Part shown: positions 25,567 to 34,083 of the stretch, piece by piece
Layout: each line of letters starts with the position of its first letter
How positions within the stretch are numbered: position 1 is the stretch's first letter
Assembly: GCF_000473205.1 (NCBI RefSeq)
Contig: NZ_KI421507.1
Location: forward strand, 841,934 to 905,933
Direction: 5' to 3'
Origin: Pseudophaeobacter arcticus DSM 23566
GTDB taxonomy: Bacteria; Pseudomonadota; Alphaproteobacteria; Rhodobacterales; Rhodobacteraceae
Length of the DNA: 64,000 nucleotides
Notes under the pieces: model-generated
Database searches by the model: none
Told to the model about the DNA's origin: nothing
The model's input: only the letters and a program-made list of their open reading frames with translations
Program-made: the position numbers and the translations under genes

Positions 25567-28500
25567 AGTGAGGGATCTGCGGGCCTCATTGCGTCACCGG
25601 CTGTTGGGTCGGTTCAAAGACACCGCGCCACGCCAGCACCGTCGCACCCCCGGTGATCTGGTGGTGGCCGCGCCGAAGGTGCAACAGAATTTCTGGTGCC
25701 TTGATCAACTGGCGCCAGACCAGGGGATCGTAAACGTCAGTCGCGCCTGGCGCATTGACGGAGCCTTTGCGCCTGACAAATGCCATCAGGCGCTTATTGC
25801 CCTGACCCACAAACACGACTGCCTGCGCTGCAGCTTGCAGCCAGTGGAGGGCGGTTTGCAGATGCGGGTTGCGGAAGACAAAGCGGTGGATTTTGCCCAG
25901 GTCGATCTGCGCCAGTCGCCTGAAACCTCATCTTCTGTCACAGCGGATCAGCAGGTCGAGGCGATCCTGACCGCCGAGAGCCTGCGGGCCTTTGATGTGG
26001 CGGCAGATCCGCTGTTGCGCCTGCGGGCCTATCAGCTTGGCGAACAGGCCTGGGTGCTGCATCTGGTCTATCACCACGCGATCATGGATGGCTGGTCAGT
26101 GGCGCAGTTCTGTCACGAGCTGGGGCAGCTCTACGCCCAGGCGGGTGGTGCAACGCTCAGCGCTATAGCGGATCGCCCCCTGTATGATTTTGCCGATTAC
26201 GCCCGAGATCTGCAACAGCGGGACCGGGCCTCTGCTGCGGCGCAGGGGCAGGCAGCACCGGCAGCGCTCCCTGCGGGGCACACGCCACCGGTGGCGCTGC
26301 CAGAGCTGGCGCTGCCCTTTGATTTTGCGCCGCCTCCGCTGCCCTCCTATTGTGGCAACAGCACACCGCTGCAGATCGGCGCGCCGACCTGGTCTGCCCT
26401 CGAAGCACTGGCCGGGGCCTTGCATGTCTCGCCCATATCGGTGGTGCTGGCGGCCTTTCGTCTGTCGCTGTTTGAGATCTCGGGCCAGCGGGATTTTTAC
26501 CTCGGCAATACCGCCATGACCCGCAACAGGCAGGGGGTGCAGCGGATGCTTGGCGCCTTTGTCGAGACCCTGCCAATTCGCAACCCTCTGGCGCAGGGGG
26601 CGGGGTTTGAACAGATCTGCAAGGCAGAACAGGCGGCTCTGGCGCTGGCCTTGGAGCAGGCGACCGAGACCGGGGCGGCGCCGACAGAGCAGGTGCAGAC
26701 CCCGGCGATGCCCTTTCAGGCGGTGCTGAACTATCGTGGGTTTTCATCCCGCAGCCTGGCTCTTTGCGGCTGCGCGGTTCACAGCCTGCCGCTTTTGGGG
26801 CACTCGACGCCCTTTACCCTGACTTTGAACCTGGAAAAGACCCCGGAGGGGGTCGAGGGGGAGCTGATCTGCAATGCCGCCCGGTTCAACGCCAGTACTG
26901 CCGCGCGCATGGCGGCGCAAATCACAGCGACGCTCGACGCCGGGCTGCAGGATCCCAAGGCCCCAATTGAAACCCTGCTGCAGCAGGTAACAGCGCAGGA
27001 CGCGCGCCCTCGGGTGCTTTCGTGTGAGGCGGCTCCCTCATGCCCGCCGGTGGGGGAGTTGCTGGCCCGTGCCTTTGATCACCATGCGGATCAGCCCGCC
27101 CTGCGCTGTGGCGATCTGCGGTGGACCTATGCGGATCTTGACCGCGCCAGCGCCGCCTGGGCGCGGACAATTGTGCAGGCGCCGGGATCTGCGGGGGATC
27201 TGGTGGCGCTGGCCTTGCCGCGGGGGGCGGATTTTGTTGCCGCGCTTATCGGGATCCTGCGGGCCGGGCGGGCTTTTGTGCCGCTGTCGCCGCTGGACCC
27301 GCCGGACCGGATAAAACGGATCCTGCAACAGGCTGCGCCCAAACATCTGATTGCAGAGGCGGATCTGGCGCAGACCCTTGAATTCCCTGCGCTCAAGCTG
27401 GAGGCCGCGGAAGCTGTTGCGCCGCCCTGTGCGACCTTCACAGATTTGGCCCCCGAAGATTTGGCCTATGTCATGTTCACCTCTGGCTCGACCGGCGCAC
27501 CAAAAGGCGTGGCGATCCCGCATCGGGCCCTGGCCAATTACCTGGCAGCGGTGCGGCAGGTGTTTGCGCCATGCCCTGGTGATCGGATGCTCTCGGCCAG
27601 TGCCACCACCTTTGACAGTATCATCTACGAGGTGCTGCTGCCCCTTGGAACCGGCGGCGAGCTGGTGATGATCGAAGAGGATTTGCGCCGCGATCCCTGG
27701 CATATTGTCGAGCGCATGGGCAGCTGCGCGCCGCGACATTTCTTTGCCACGCCCTCGCTGTGGCGGATGCTGTTGGAGGCCGGTTTGCCGGATATGCCAC
27801 AGCTCAAGGCGCTGGTGGGCGGAGAGGTGCTTGCCCCCGGATTGGCGGCGCAGATCCTGCCCCGGGTGGGGCGGCTTTACAATGTCTATGGCCCGACCGA
27901 GGCCACGGTGTTTTCCACCTGGCAGGACGTCCAGCCGCAGACAGAGTGCGACAGGACCAGGCCTGCGGTTGGCTCGCCGATTGGCCGCCCCTTTCCTGGC
28001 TATCGCCTTGCGGTGGTTGACCCAATGGGACAGCCTGTCTGGCCGGGACGTCTGGGTGAGATCTGGATAGCAGGGGCCGGGCTGGCAACCGGATATTACC
28101 AATCACCTGCGCGCACGGCGCAGAGCTTTGCGCTGACCACCAGCCTCACGACCCAGCCAGAGCGCTGGTATCGCACCGGTGATCAGGGCCGGTTGCTGGC
28201 GGATGGTACAATCAGCTGCGCCGGGCGGCTGGATGATCAGTTGAAAATCAGCGGTCAAAGGGTGGAACCGGGCGAGATTGAAAACCTGCTTCTGGCCAGC
28301 GGTCTTGCCACCGGGGCCGCAGTTTTTGCCACCAAGATCAAAGATAAATCCATATTGGTTGCCTTCTACGTGCCGCAGGAGGGCGCCAGCGAAACAGCGG
28401 TGCGCCGCTATCTGCAGGCCAATCTGCCCTTGGCCTGGGTCCCCGGGCTGGTGGGGCCTTGCGCTGCGCTGCCGCTGACCTCCTCGGGCAAACTGGACCG

Positions 28501-30094
28501 CAAAGCATTGCGACGGCAGGCGAGTGACCTCTTTGAGGCCCGTCTCAGATCAGAGGGGCAGGCAGCAAGCCCAGAAGCCGGTTTTGTTTCTGGCTTGGAA
28601 GCTGGTCCAGAAGCGGGCTGTGCGACAGACCTGGCCCCGGCGATTTTGCAAGGCTGGCAACAGGCTCTGGGGCAGCCGCCGACCAGTGAGGATCAGGACT
28701 TTTTTGGTGCCGGAGGCAATTCGCTGCGTTTGATTACGCTGCTTGCCCGTATCCGCGAGCTGACCAGCTGTCACCTGCCGGTGGCTGAGGCCTTTGGCGA
28801 CCCGACCCCGCGCGGATTACAGGCGCTATTGGCAAAGACGGCGCCGCTGGATCTGCACAGGGCCTTGGTCCGCACCAAAGCAGGCAGTCGGCCTGATCCG
28901 GTGGTTTTTCTGCCCGGTCTGGTGCCGACGGGGCCAAATCTGACGGATATGATGGCGCAGGCGCCCCAGGATCTGAGCAGCTACCTGCTGCAAAGACCAA
29001 CCTCCCCCGCCTTGGCCTCTCAGCGCAGCTTTGCCGACCATGCGCGGTATTATGCCAAGGTTCTGCAATACAGCTTCCCCGGTGCCAAACTGCATTTGAC
29101 CGGGTTTTCCTACGGCGGCGCCGAGGCCTTTGAAACCGCACGCCAGTTGGCGGCCCTGGACGCCGCTCCCGCCGGTCTCAGCATTATCGACCATGGGCCG
29201 GTGTTTCGCAAACTGGGACGCGGAGATCGCCGCTGGGGAGAGCAGGGGCTGCAGGCAGAAATGCGGCGCCGCGCCCATGTGTTTGCGCCCTGGCAGGGCG
29301 ATTTGAGATTGGTGCGCGGTGATCATCATGGCCTGTTGTCGCTGGCGATGATTGCCTATGGCTGGGAGGATTTTGTCGAGGGCGAGGTTGCCGTTCACAT
29401 GGTCCCGGCGAAACATGACGAAATGCTGCATGGCCAGGCGGCAGCGACGATGCAGGCCTTGCTGGGGCAGCCCCAGCCTGACTTTATTGTTGGCCCGCAG
29501 CCGGGGGCCGCAGAGCGGCGCCGGGTCTCGCATCTGTTGGCAAAACGTGAGCCGGATGCAGCATTGGATCTGATCTGCGGGATCAGTCGCGAGCATCCCG
29601 ATCATCCCTGGTCGGCCTTGCTTGCCGATCAGCTGGCCATGGAGATGGGGAAAGATTGCTCTGGGCTGCTGGCAGATTGGTTCGAGGCCGCCGCCTTGAT
29701 GCCGCCCAAGGGGGTTCCTGCCCTGGCCTGGCATGCGGCACGGGCGCAGGCGGTGCTGCGACTGCAGGGGCCGCAGGCGGCGCTGCCCCTGGTCGAGAAG
29801 GCGCGCGAGAGCACAGCCCCGGCCGGTCGGCGGATACGTGACCTTGAGGTGATCTATGCGGATCTGCTGCAACAGGCCGACCGCTGTGAAGAGGCAATGG
29901 CGGTATTGGAACAGGTCGGGAAATTCGGCGGCACCCGACCGGATGTCTCGGTTCTGCGGGGAATTTGCCTGGCCAAGCAGGGGAGATTCCGCTGGGCCTT
30001 GTCTTTGTTGGAGCCCGAAAAAGACACGGAAGATTGTTCCCCCGAGCTGTTGTTCTGGCTGGCGCGGGCAGAGCAGGCAGTAAAGGCGGGGTAG
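25556..30094 (+). CDS. Single-module nonribosomal peptide synthetase, C-A-T-TE plus TPR-like C-terminus
   Basis: Protein of 1512 aa. Condensation domain about 35-480 with HHAIMDG at 173-179. Adenylation domain about 515-1000 with TSGSTGAPKG at 642, YGPTEATVF, YRTGDQG, GRLDDQLKISGQRVE and the late Lys in SSGKLDRKAL. Thiolation domain with FFGAGGNS, Ser1056. Thioesterase about 1110-1330 with GFSYGG, Ser1185, and a likely His in PAKHDEMLH. The last 170 residues look like helical TPR-type repeats. My alignment to the GrsA pocket gives D-S-Y-F-L-G-V-V-F-K, suggesting a branched or hydrophobic amino acid. The upstream carrier-bound acyl group would be the donor for the C domain. A Gly/Glu/Ala repeat lies in the A-T linker. 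No phosphopantetheinyl transferase is seen in the window. Confidence 0.88.
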   Translation: MGGKVRDLRASLRHRLLGRFKDTAPRQHRRTPGDLVVAAPKVQQNFWCLDQLAPDQGIVNVSRAWRIDGAFAPDKCHQALIALTHKHDCLRCSLQPVEGGLQMRVAEDKAVDFAQVDLRQSPETSSSVTADQQVEAILTAESLRAFDVAADPLLRLRAYQLGEQAWVLHLVYHHAIMDGWSVAQFCHELGQLYAQAGGATLSAIADRPLYDFADYARDLQQRDRASAAAQGQAAPAALPAGHTPPVALPELALPFDFAPPPLPSYCGNSTPLQIGAPTWSALEALAGALHVSPISVVLAAFRLSLFEISGQRDFYLGNTAMTRNRQGVQRMLGAFVETLPIRNPLAQGAGFEQICKAEQAALALALEQATETGAAPTEQVQTPAMPFQAVLNYRGFSSRSLALCGCAVHSLPLLGHSTPFTLTLNLEKTPEGVEGELICNAARFNASTAARMAAQITATLDAGLQDPKAPIETLLQQVTAQDARPRVLSCEAAPSCPPVGELLARAFDHHADQPALRCGDLRWTYADLDRASAAWARTIVQAPGSAGDLVALALPRGADFVAALIGILRAGRAFVPLSPLDPPDRIKRILQQAAPKHLIAEADLAQTLEFPALKLEAAEAVAPPCATFTDLAPEDLAYVMFTSGSTGAPKGVAIPHRALANYLAAVRQVFAPCPGDRMLSASATTFDSIIYEVLLPLGTGGELVMIEEDLRRDPWHIVERMGSCAPRHFFATPSLWRMLLEAGLPDMPQLKALVGGEVLAPGLAAQILPRVGRLYNVYGPTEATVFSTWQDVQPQTECDRTRPAVGSPIGRPFPGYRLAVVDPMGQPVWPGRLGEIWIAGAGLATGYYQSPARTAQSFALTTSLTTQPERWYRTGDQGRLLADGTISCAGRLDDQLKISGQRVEPGEIENLLLASGLATGAAVFATKIKDKSILVAFYVPQEGASETAVRRYLQANLPLAWVPGLVGPCAALPLTSSGKLDRKALRRQASDLFEARLRSEGQAASPEAGFVSGLEAGPEAGCATDLAPAILQGWQQALGQPPTSEDQDFFGAGGNSLRLITLLARIRELTSCHLPVAEAFGDPTPRGLQALLAKTAPLDLHRALVRTKAGSRPDPVVFLPGLVPTGPNLTDMMAQAPQDLSSYLLQRPTSPALASQRSFADHARYYAKVLQYSFPGAKLHLTGFSYGGAEAFETARQLAALDAAPAGLSIIDHGPVFRKLGRGDRRWGEQGLQAEMRRRAHVFAPWQGDLRLVRGDHHGLLSLAMIAYGWEDFVEGEVAVHMVPAKHDEMLHGQAAATMQALLGQPQPDFIVGPQPGAAERRRVSHLLAKREPDAALDLICGISREHPDHPWSALLADQLAMEMGKDCSGLLADWFEAAALMPPKGVPALAWHAARAQAVLRLQGPQAALPLVEKARESTAPAGRRIRDLEVIYADLLQQADRCEEAMAVLEQVGKFGGTRPDVSVLRGICLAKQGRFRWALSLLEPEKDTEDCSPELLFWLARAEQAVKAG
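28571..28618 (+). repeat. 12-bp in-frame tandem repeat in the NRPS A-T linker
   Basis: Four units, CCAGAAGCCGGT, TTTGTTTCTGGC, TTGGAAGCTGGT, CCAGAAGCGGGC, encode PEAG-FVSG-LEAG-PEAG between the adenylation and thiolation domains. Confidence 0.82.
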
Positions 30095-30099
30095 GTTCG

Positions 30100-30189
30100 T
30101 TGGCTGGTTTGCGCAGATCGGGGGCCAGGTCAGGGGGTAGATTGGGGGCCAGACATCAACCTAGGCATCAACCCAGACATCAGCCCTTT
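30100..30189. repeat. Tandem repeats at the convergent NRPS/glk junction
   Basis: Three 12-base units, CATCAACCTAGG, CATCAACCCAGA and CATCAGCCCTTT (30154-30189), the last reaching into the glk stop. Just before them are two copies of GGGGGCCAG (GATCGGGGGCCAGGTC and GATTGGGGGCCAGAC). The 85-base junction is almost entirely repeat, and no hairpin-plus-T terminator is visible. Confidence 0.75.
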
Positions 30190-31124
30190 GGGAGCGGGAC
30201 CCCTGCGCAGCCTTTCAAGGCGGCCCCGTCATCAAGGATGCAAAACACCGGGGCCGTGAGCTCGGGGAACTGGGGGTCTGGCTGCCTGTAGGCCTGCACA
30301 AAGGCGGATCTTGCGGGGCTTGTCAGCAGGTTGCGGGCCAGGGTGCCGGCAAAATACAGCCCGCCACGGGGTAAAAACCCCTTGATGAGGTTGCGGCTCA
30401 GCCGGGCCAGGAGCGTGGCGTAGAAGGCAACAAAGGCCGCAACACTATCGTTTTGAGAGGCAGCTGCCATGATTGCAGCGGCACTGTGCAGGGGCGGGGC
30501 CTCCGGCGCCCAGGCCGCATAGAGCGCCGCAAAGCCGCGGCCGGAAAAACAGCCCTCCACAGTGGCAAAATCATCGGCTCTTGCACCGATCTGCACCCGC
30601 AATGCCTGATACAGATCCAGCGGCAGGGCGATATGGCCAAATTCGGATTTCAGGCTGACAACCCCATGATCTGTGGTGATCACCGGGCTGACGTTAAACC
30701 CGGTGCCAATCCCGATGACCAGCTTTTGCCCCAGGGGATCTGCCCCATTCAGAGGCTGGATCTCGGCAATATCATGCTTCTCCAGATATGTCAGGCTATG
30801 CCCCAATGCGCTGAGATCATTTAACAAACAAACGGGAATCTCGTCCAGGCTTTTGGACAGCCCCCGCGATGAGAGATCCCATCCACGGTTGGTCACCTGG
30901 GCAAATTGATCCCCTGTTGCGCCCTGGACCGGACCAGCAACAGCAATCACCATCTCAGTGATCGCGCTCAGCGCGGCATCGCTGCGATACTGTCCCAGCA
31001 GATCAGCGAAGCTGGCAAAATTGTCGTTTTGGTAGCTCTGCACCGCCTGCAAAGGTTGGCCTGCCGCCGTGCTCAGCGCCAGCCGGCAATTGGTGCCGCC
31101 AAGATCCACAACCAGACGCCGCAT
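30180..31124 (-). CDS. glk: Glucokinase
   Basis: Cytoplasmic glucose kinase (314 aa) of the bacterial Glk family. The phosphate motif VVDLGGTNCRLAL is near residue 4, AVAGPVQG near 65, NDLSALGHSL near 100, GIGTGFNVSP near 135 and the sugar-site SEFGHIALPL near 160; the adenosine region reads GGLYFAGTLARNL. It starts 1 base after the ATPase gene upstream, so it is the last gene of the sugar-transport operon and would phosphorylate the imported sugar. Confidence 0.88.
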   Translation of the reverse strand: MRRLVVDLGGTNCRLALSTAAGQPLQAVQSYQNDNFASFADLLGQYRSDAALSAITEMVIAVAGPVQGATGDQFAQVTNRGWDLSSRGLSKSLDEIPVCLLNDLSALGHSLTYLEKHDIAEIQPLNGADPLGQKLVIGIGTGFNVSPVITTDHGVVSLKSEFGHIALPLDLYQALRVQIGARADDFATVEGCFSGRGFAALYAAWAPEAPPLHSAAAIMAAASQNDSVAAFVAFYATLLARLSRNLIKGFLPRGGLYFAGTLARNLLTSPARSAFVQAYRQPDPQFPELTAPVFCILDDGAALKGCAGVPLPKG

Positions 31125-31125
31125 G

Positions 31126-32223
31126 TCAGTTCAACCGTTCGCCGGTATCCGGCGCAAAAAAGGAGACCTTACCGAGATCAAAGGCCAGATCCAGCAGGGC
31201 GCCGGGCTGGGCCTTGGTTTCGGCATGCAGCCGCGCGGTGACCTGTTTGCCCCCCAGTTCCGAGACCACATAGGTATCGGCGCCGGCCGGTTCCACCAGA
31301 TCAATGCGGCATTGGGCGGCCTGAACCGCGGCGCCGCTGCGAAACCCGGCCTCGGCAATGTCTTCGGGGCGCAGGCCAAGGATGACATCCTCGGGCAGGT
31401 CTTGGGAATGCGGGCTTTGCAGCACGATCGGCGCGCCTTCGGGGCGGGCGATTTCGATCTGGGTGCCGCTGCCTGCCCGTTGGATGCGCGCCGGGATCAG
31501 GTTCATGGCAGGCGAGCCCATGAAATCGGCGACAAACAGATTGGCCGGGTGGTTGTAGATCTCGGCCGGGGTGCCGATCTGTTGCACAACGCCGCCCTTC
31601 ATCACCACAATTTTGGTGGCCAGGGTCATCGCCTCGATCTGGTCATGGGTGACATAGACCATGGTGGCGCCCAGGTTCTGGTGCAGTTTCTTGATCTCGG
31701 AGCGCATGCTGACGCGCAGCTTGGCATCCAGGTTTGACAGGGGTTCATCAAACAGGAACAATTTGGGATCACGCACCAGTGCGCGGCCCATGGCGACCCG
31801 CTGGCGTTGGCCCCCCGACAGCTGCCCCGGGCGGCGGTCCAGCAGTGGTTCGATCTGCAACTGCTGCGCCACCTCGGCCAGCTTGCGGGCCTGGGTGGCG
31901 GCATCAACGCCGCGCACCTTCATGCCAAAGGTGATGTTCTTGGCCACCGTCATGGTGGGGTAAAGCGCATAGGACTGGAACACCATGGCAATATCGCGGT
32001 CCTTGGGGCTGACCTGGGTCATGTCGCGCCCGGCAATGCGGATCGACCCGCCTGAGATCGGCTCCAGCCCGGCGATACAGTTCAGCAAGGTGGATTTGCC
32101 GCAGCCCGAGGGGCCGACAAGCACCAGGAAATCACCGGGATCTATGGCGACATTGACGTCTTTGAGGATTTCCACCGCGCCGTAGTTTTTGCTGAGGGAC
32201 TGGATGTCCAGGATCGGGGTCAT
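31126..32223 (-). CDS. Sugar ABC transporter ATP-binding protein (MalK/UgpC family)
   Basis: ATPase of 365 aa. Walker A is GPSGCGKST near residue 38, signature [14 protein letters not shown], Walker [17 protein letters not shown], and a TOBE region with ILGLRPEDIAEAG. It lies between the permease gene (4 bases upstream) and glk. In this context it should energise the glucose-type permeases at 32228-33989 and not the ugp system. Confidence 0.9.
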   Translation of the reverse strand: MTPILDIQSLSKNYGAVEILKDVNVAIDPGDFLVLVGPSGCGKSTLLNCIAGLEPISGGSIRIAGRDMTQVSPKDRDIAMVFQSYALYPTMTVAKNITFGMKVRGVDAATQARKLAEVAQQLQIEPLLDRRPGQLSGGQRQRVAMGRALVRDPKLFLFDEPLSNLDAKLRVSMRSEIKKLHQNLGATMVYVTHDQIEAMTLATKIVVMKGGVVQQIGTPAEIYNHPANLFVADFMGSPAMNLIPARIQRAGSGTQIEIARPEGAPIVLQSPHSQDLPEDVILGLRPEDIAEAGFRSGAAVQAAQCRIDLVEPAGADTYVVSELGGKQVTARLHAETKAQPGALLDLAFDLGKVSFFAPDTGERLN

Positions 32224-32227
32224 AGCA

Positions 32228-33124
32228 TTAGCCTTTTACAGAGCCGGCGGTGAGGCCGCGAATAAAGTATTTTCCTGCAACCACATAGACCAACAGGGTG
32301 GGCAGGCCGGCGATGATCGCGGCGGCCATGTCGACGTTGTATTCTTTGACGCCAGTGGTGGAGTTGACGATATTGTTCAGCGCCACAGTGACCGGCTGGG
32401 TGCCCGCCTGGCTAAAGCTGACGCCAAACAGGAAATCGTTCCAGATCTGGGTGAATTGCCAGATCACCGTGACAACGATGATCGGCAGGCTCAGCGGCAG
32501 GAAAATCGACCAGAAGATGCGAAAGAACCCGGCGCCATCGACCTTGGCCGCTTTGACCAGATCAGCCGGGATGGTGACGTAGAAGTTGCGAAAGAACAGC
32601 GTGGTAAAGCCGATGCCATAGACCACATGGGCAAAGATCAGCCCGGGGATACTGCCCGCCAGCCCCATCAGCCCCAGCATCCGCGCCATTGGCAGCAGCA
32701 CCACCTGAAAGGGGATGAAGCAGCCAAACAACATGGCCGAGAAGATCAGATTGGCACCGCGAAAATTCCACTGGGCAATGATATAGCCATTGGCGGCGCC
32801 CAGAAAGGTCGAGATCAAGACCGCAGGCACCGCCAGCAGCACCGAGTTCCAGAAATAGGGCCGCAGGCCTTCGCACTGGATGCCGGTGCAGGCCTCGGAC
32901 CAGGCGGTGCGCCAGGCCTCGAACGTGACCTCGCGGGGCAGCGCCACCAGGCTGCCGCTGCGGATTTCCTCCAGGCTTTTGAGCGAGGTGGTCAGCATGA
33001 CAAAGAGCGGCATCAGGTAGAACAGCGCAAACAGGCCCAGCAGGGAAAACAGCAGCCAGCGCAGGGCGATTTGACCGGGGCGTACGGGCGATGACACCGC
33101 AGGAGCGGCAGAAAAGTCAGACAT
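32228..33124 (-). CDS. Sugar ABC transporter permease (GtsC-like)
   Basis: Inner-membrane permease of 298 aa with six or so membrane segments. The EAA loop reads DLVKAAKVDGAGFFRIFWSIFLPL near residue 205. ITSLKSLEEIRSGSLVALPREVTFEAW near the N-terminus is usual for MalG-type sugar permeases. It overlaps the preceding permease gene by 8 bases. Confidence 0.87.
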   Translation of the reverse strand: MSDFSAAPAVSSPVRPGQIALRWLLFSLLGLFALFYLMPLFVMLTTSLKSLEEIRSGSLVALPREVTFEAWRTAWSEACTGIQCEGLRPYFWNSVLLAVPAVLISTFLGAANGYIIAQWNFRGANLIFSAMLFGCFIPFQVVLLPMARMLGLMGLAGSIPGLIFAHVVYGIGFTTLFFRNFYVTIPADLVKAAKVDGAGFFRIFWSIFLPLSLPIIVVTVIWQFTQIWNDFLFGVSFSQAGTQPVTVALNNIVNSTTGVKEYNVDMAAAIIAGLPTLLVYVVAGKYFIRGLTAGSVKG

Positions 33125-33989
33125 GTTTCGCCCTCAGTTCGGAATAGAGATAGGGAACAACAATGGCAAAGACGACGCCCATCATCACCATGGCGGAACT
33201 TGCCGCCTGACCGATGTCGCCGCGCGAAAAGGCCATGGCATACATATAGGTGGCGGGCAGATCGGTGGCATAGCCAGGGCCGCCCCCTGTAAGGGCCACC
33301 ACCAGATCAAAGCTCTTGATCGCCAGATGGGCCAGCACGATAAAGGCCGACAGAAAGATCGGCGCCATCGAGGGCAGGATAATGGCGGAATAGATCCGCC
33401 AGCCGGGAATACCATCAATCTGCGCTGCCTTGATGATCTCGCCGTCGACGCTGCGCAGCCCGGCCAGAAACAGCGCCATGACAAAGCCAGAGGCCTGCCA
33501 GACGCCGGCAATCACCACCGCATAGATCGCCATATCGGGGTCAATCACCCAGTTGAAGCTAAAGCTCTCATAGCCCCAGCCCCGCACCATGGCCTCGATC
33601 CCGAGACCGGGGTTCATGATCCATTTCCAGGCCGTGCCGGTGACGATCATCGACAGGGCCATGGGGTACAGATAGATGGTGCGCAGCACGCCTTCGACGC
33701 GGATGCGCTGGTCCAGCAGGATCGCCAGCAACAGCCCCAGTGCCATCGAAATGCCGATGAACAGGCTGCCAAACAGGAACAGGTTGTCCATGGCGGTGTC
33801 CCAGCGCGGCGCTGCAAACAGCCGCTTATACTGGATGACCCCATACAGATCGTATTTGGGCAGCAGTTTTGAACGGGTCAGGGAGATCCAGGCTGTCCAG
33901 CCGATAAAGCCGTAGACAAAGATGAGGATCGCCACAAATGAGGGGGCCAGGACCATCTTGGGGATCTGGCGTTCCAGCCATGCGCGCAT
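33117..33989 (-). CDS. Sugar ABC transporter permease (GtsB-like)
   Basis: Inner-membrane permease of 290 aa. The N-terminal segment ILIFVYGFIGWTAWISLTRS and the EAA loop EIIKAAQIDGIPGWRIYSAIILPS near residue 187 fit MalF-type permeases for glucose/mannose. It follows the binding-protein gene after about 95 bases that contain a hairpin. Confidence 0.87.
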   Translation of the reverse strand: MRAWLERQIPKMVLAPSFVAILIFVYGFIGWTAWISLTRSKLLPKYDLYGVIQYKRLFAAPRWDTAMDNLFLFGSLFIGISMALGLLLAILLDQRIRVEGVLRTIYLYPMALSMIVTGTAWKWIMNPGLGIEAMVRGWGYESFSFNWVIDPDMAIYAVVIAGVWQASGFVMALFLAGLRSVDGEIIKAAQIDGIPGWRIYSAIILPSMAPIFLSAFIVLAHLAIKSFDLVVALTGGGPGYATDLPATYMYAMAFSRGDIGQAASSAMVMMGVVFAIVVPYLYSELRAKHV

Positions 33990-34012
33990 TGGATCGTGCC
34001 TTTTATGTTTTG

Positions 34013-34042
34013 TCCCGCCCCAGCAAAATAACCAGGGCGGAA
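34013..34042 (-). terminator. Hairpin between sugar-binding protein and permease genes
   Basis: On the minus strand CCGCCC and GGGCGG pair around a loop of 14 bases, followed by GACAAAAC. It lacks a T tract, so it may be a 3'-end stabiliser or weak attenuator for the binding-protein message. Confidence 0.35.
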
Positions 34043-34083
34043 CGGCTCATGTGAGTGGAGCGGGGTCGTTTGGAGCTGTGATA

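Noticed and set aside
21956..30094. NRPS region considered as a horizontally acquired island
   Set aside because: No integrase, transposase, tRNA or flanking direct repeat is seen, and G+C content and repeat habit match the rest of the window; a mobile origin cannot be supported.
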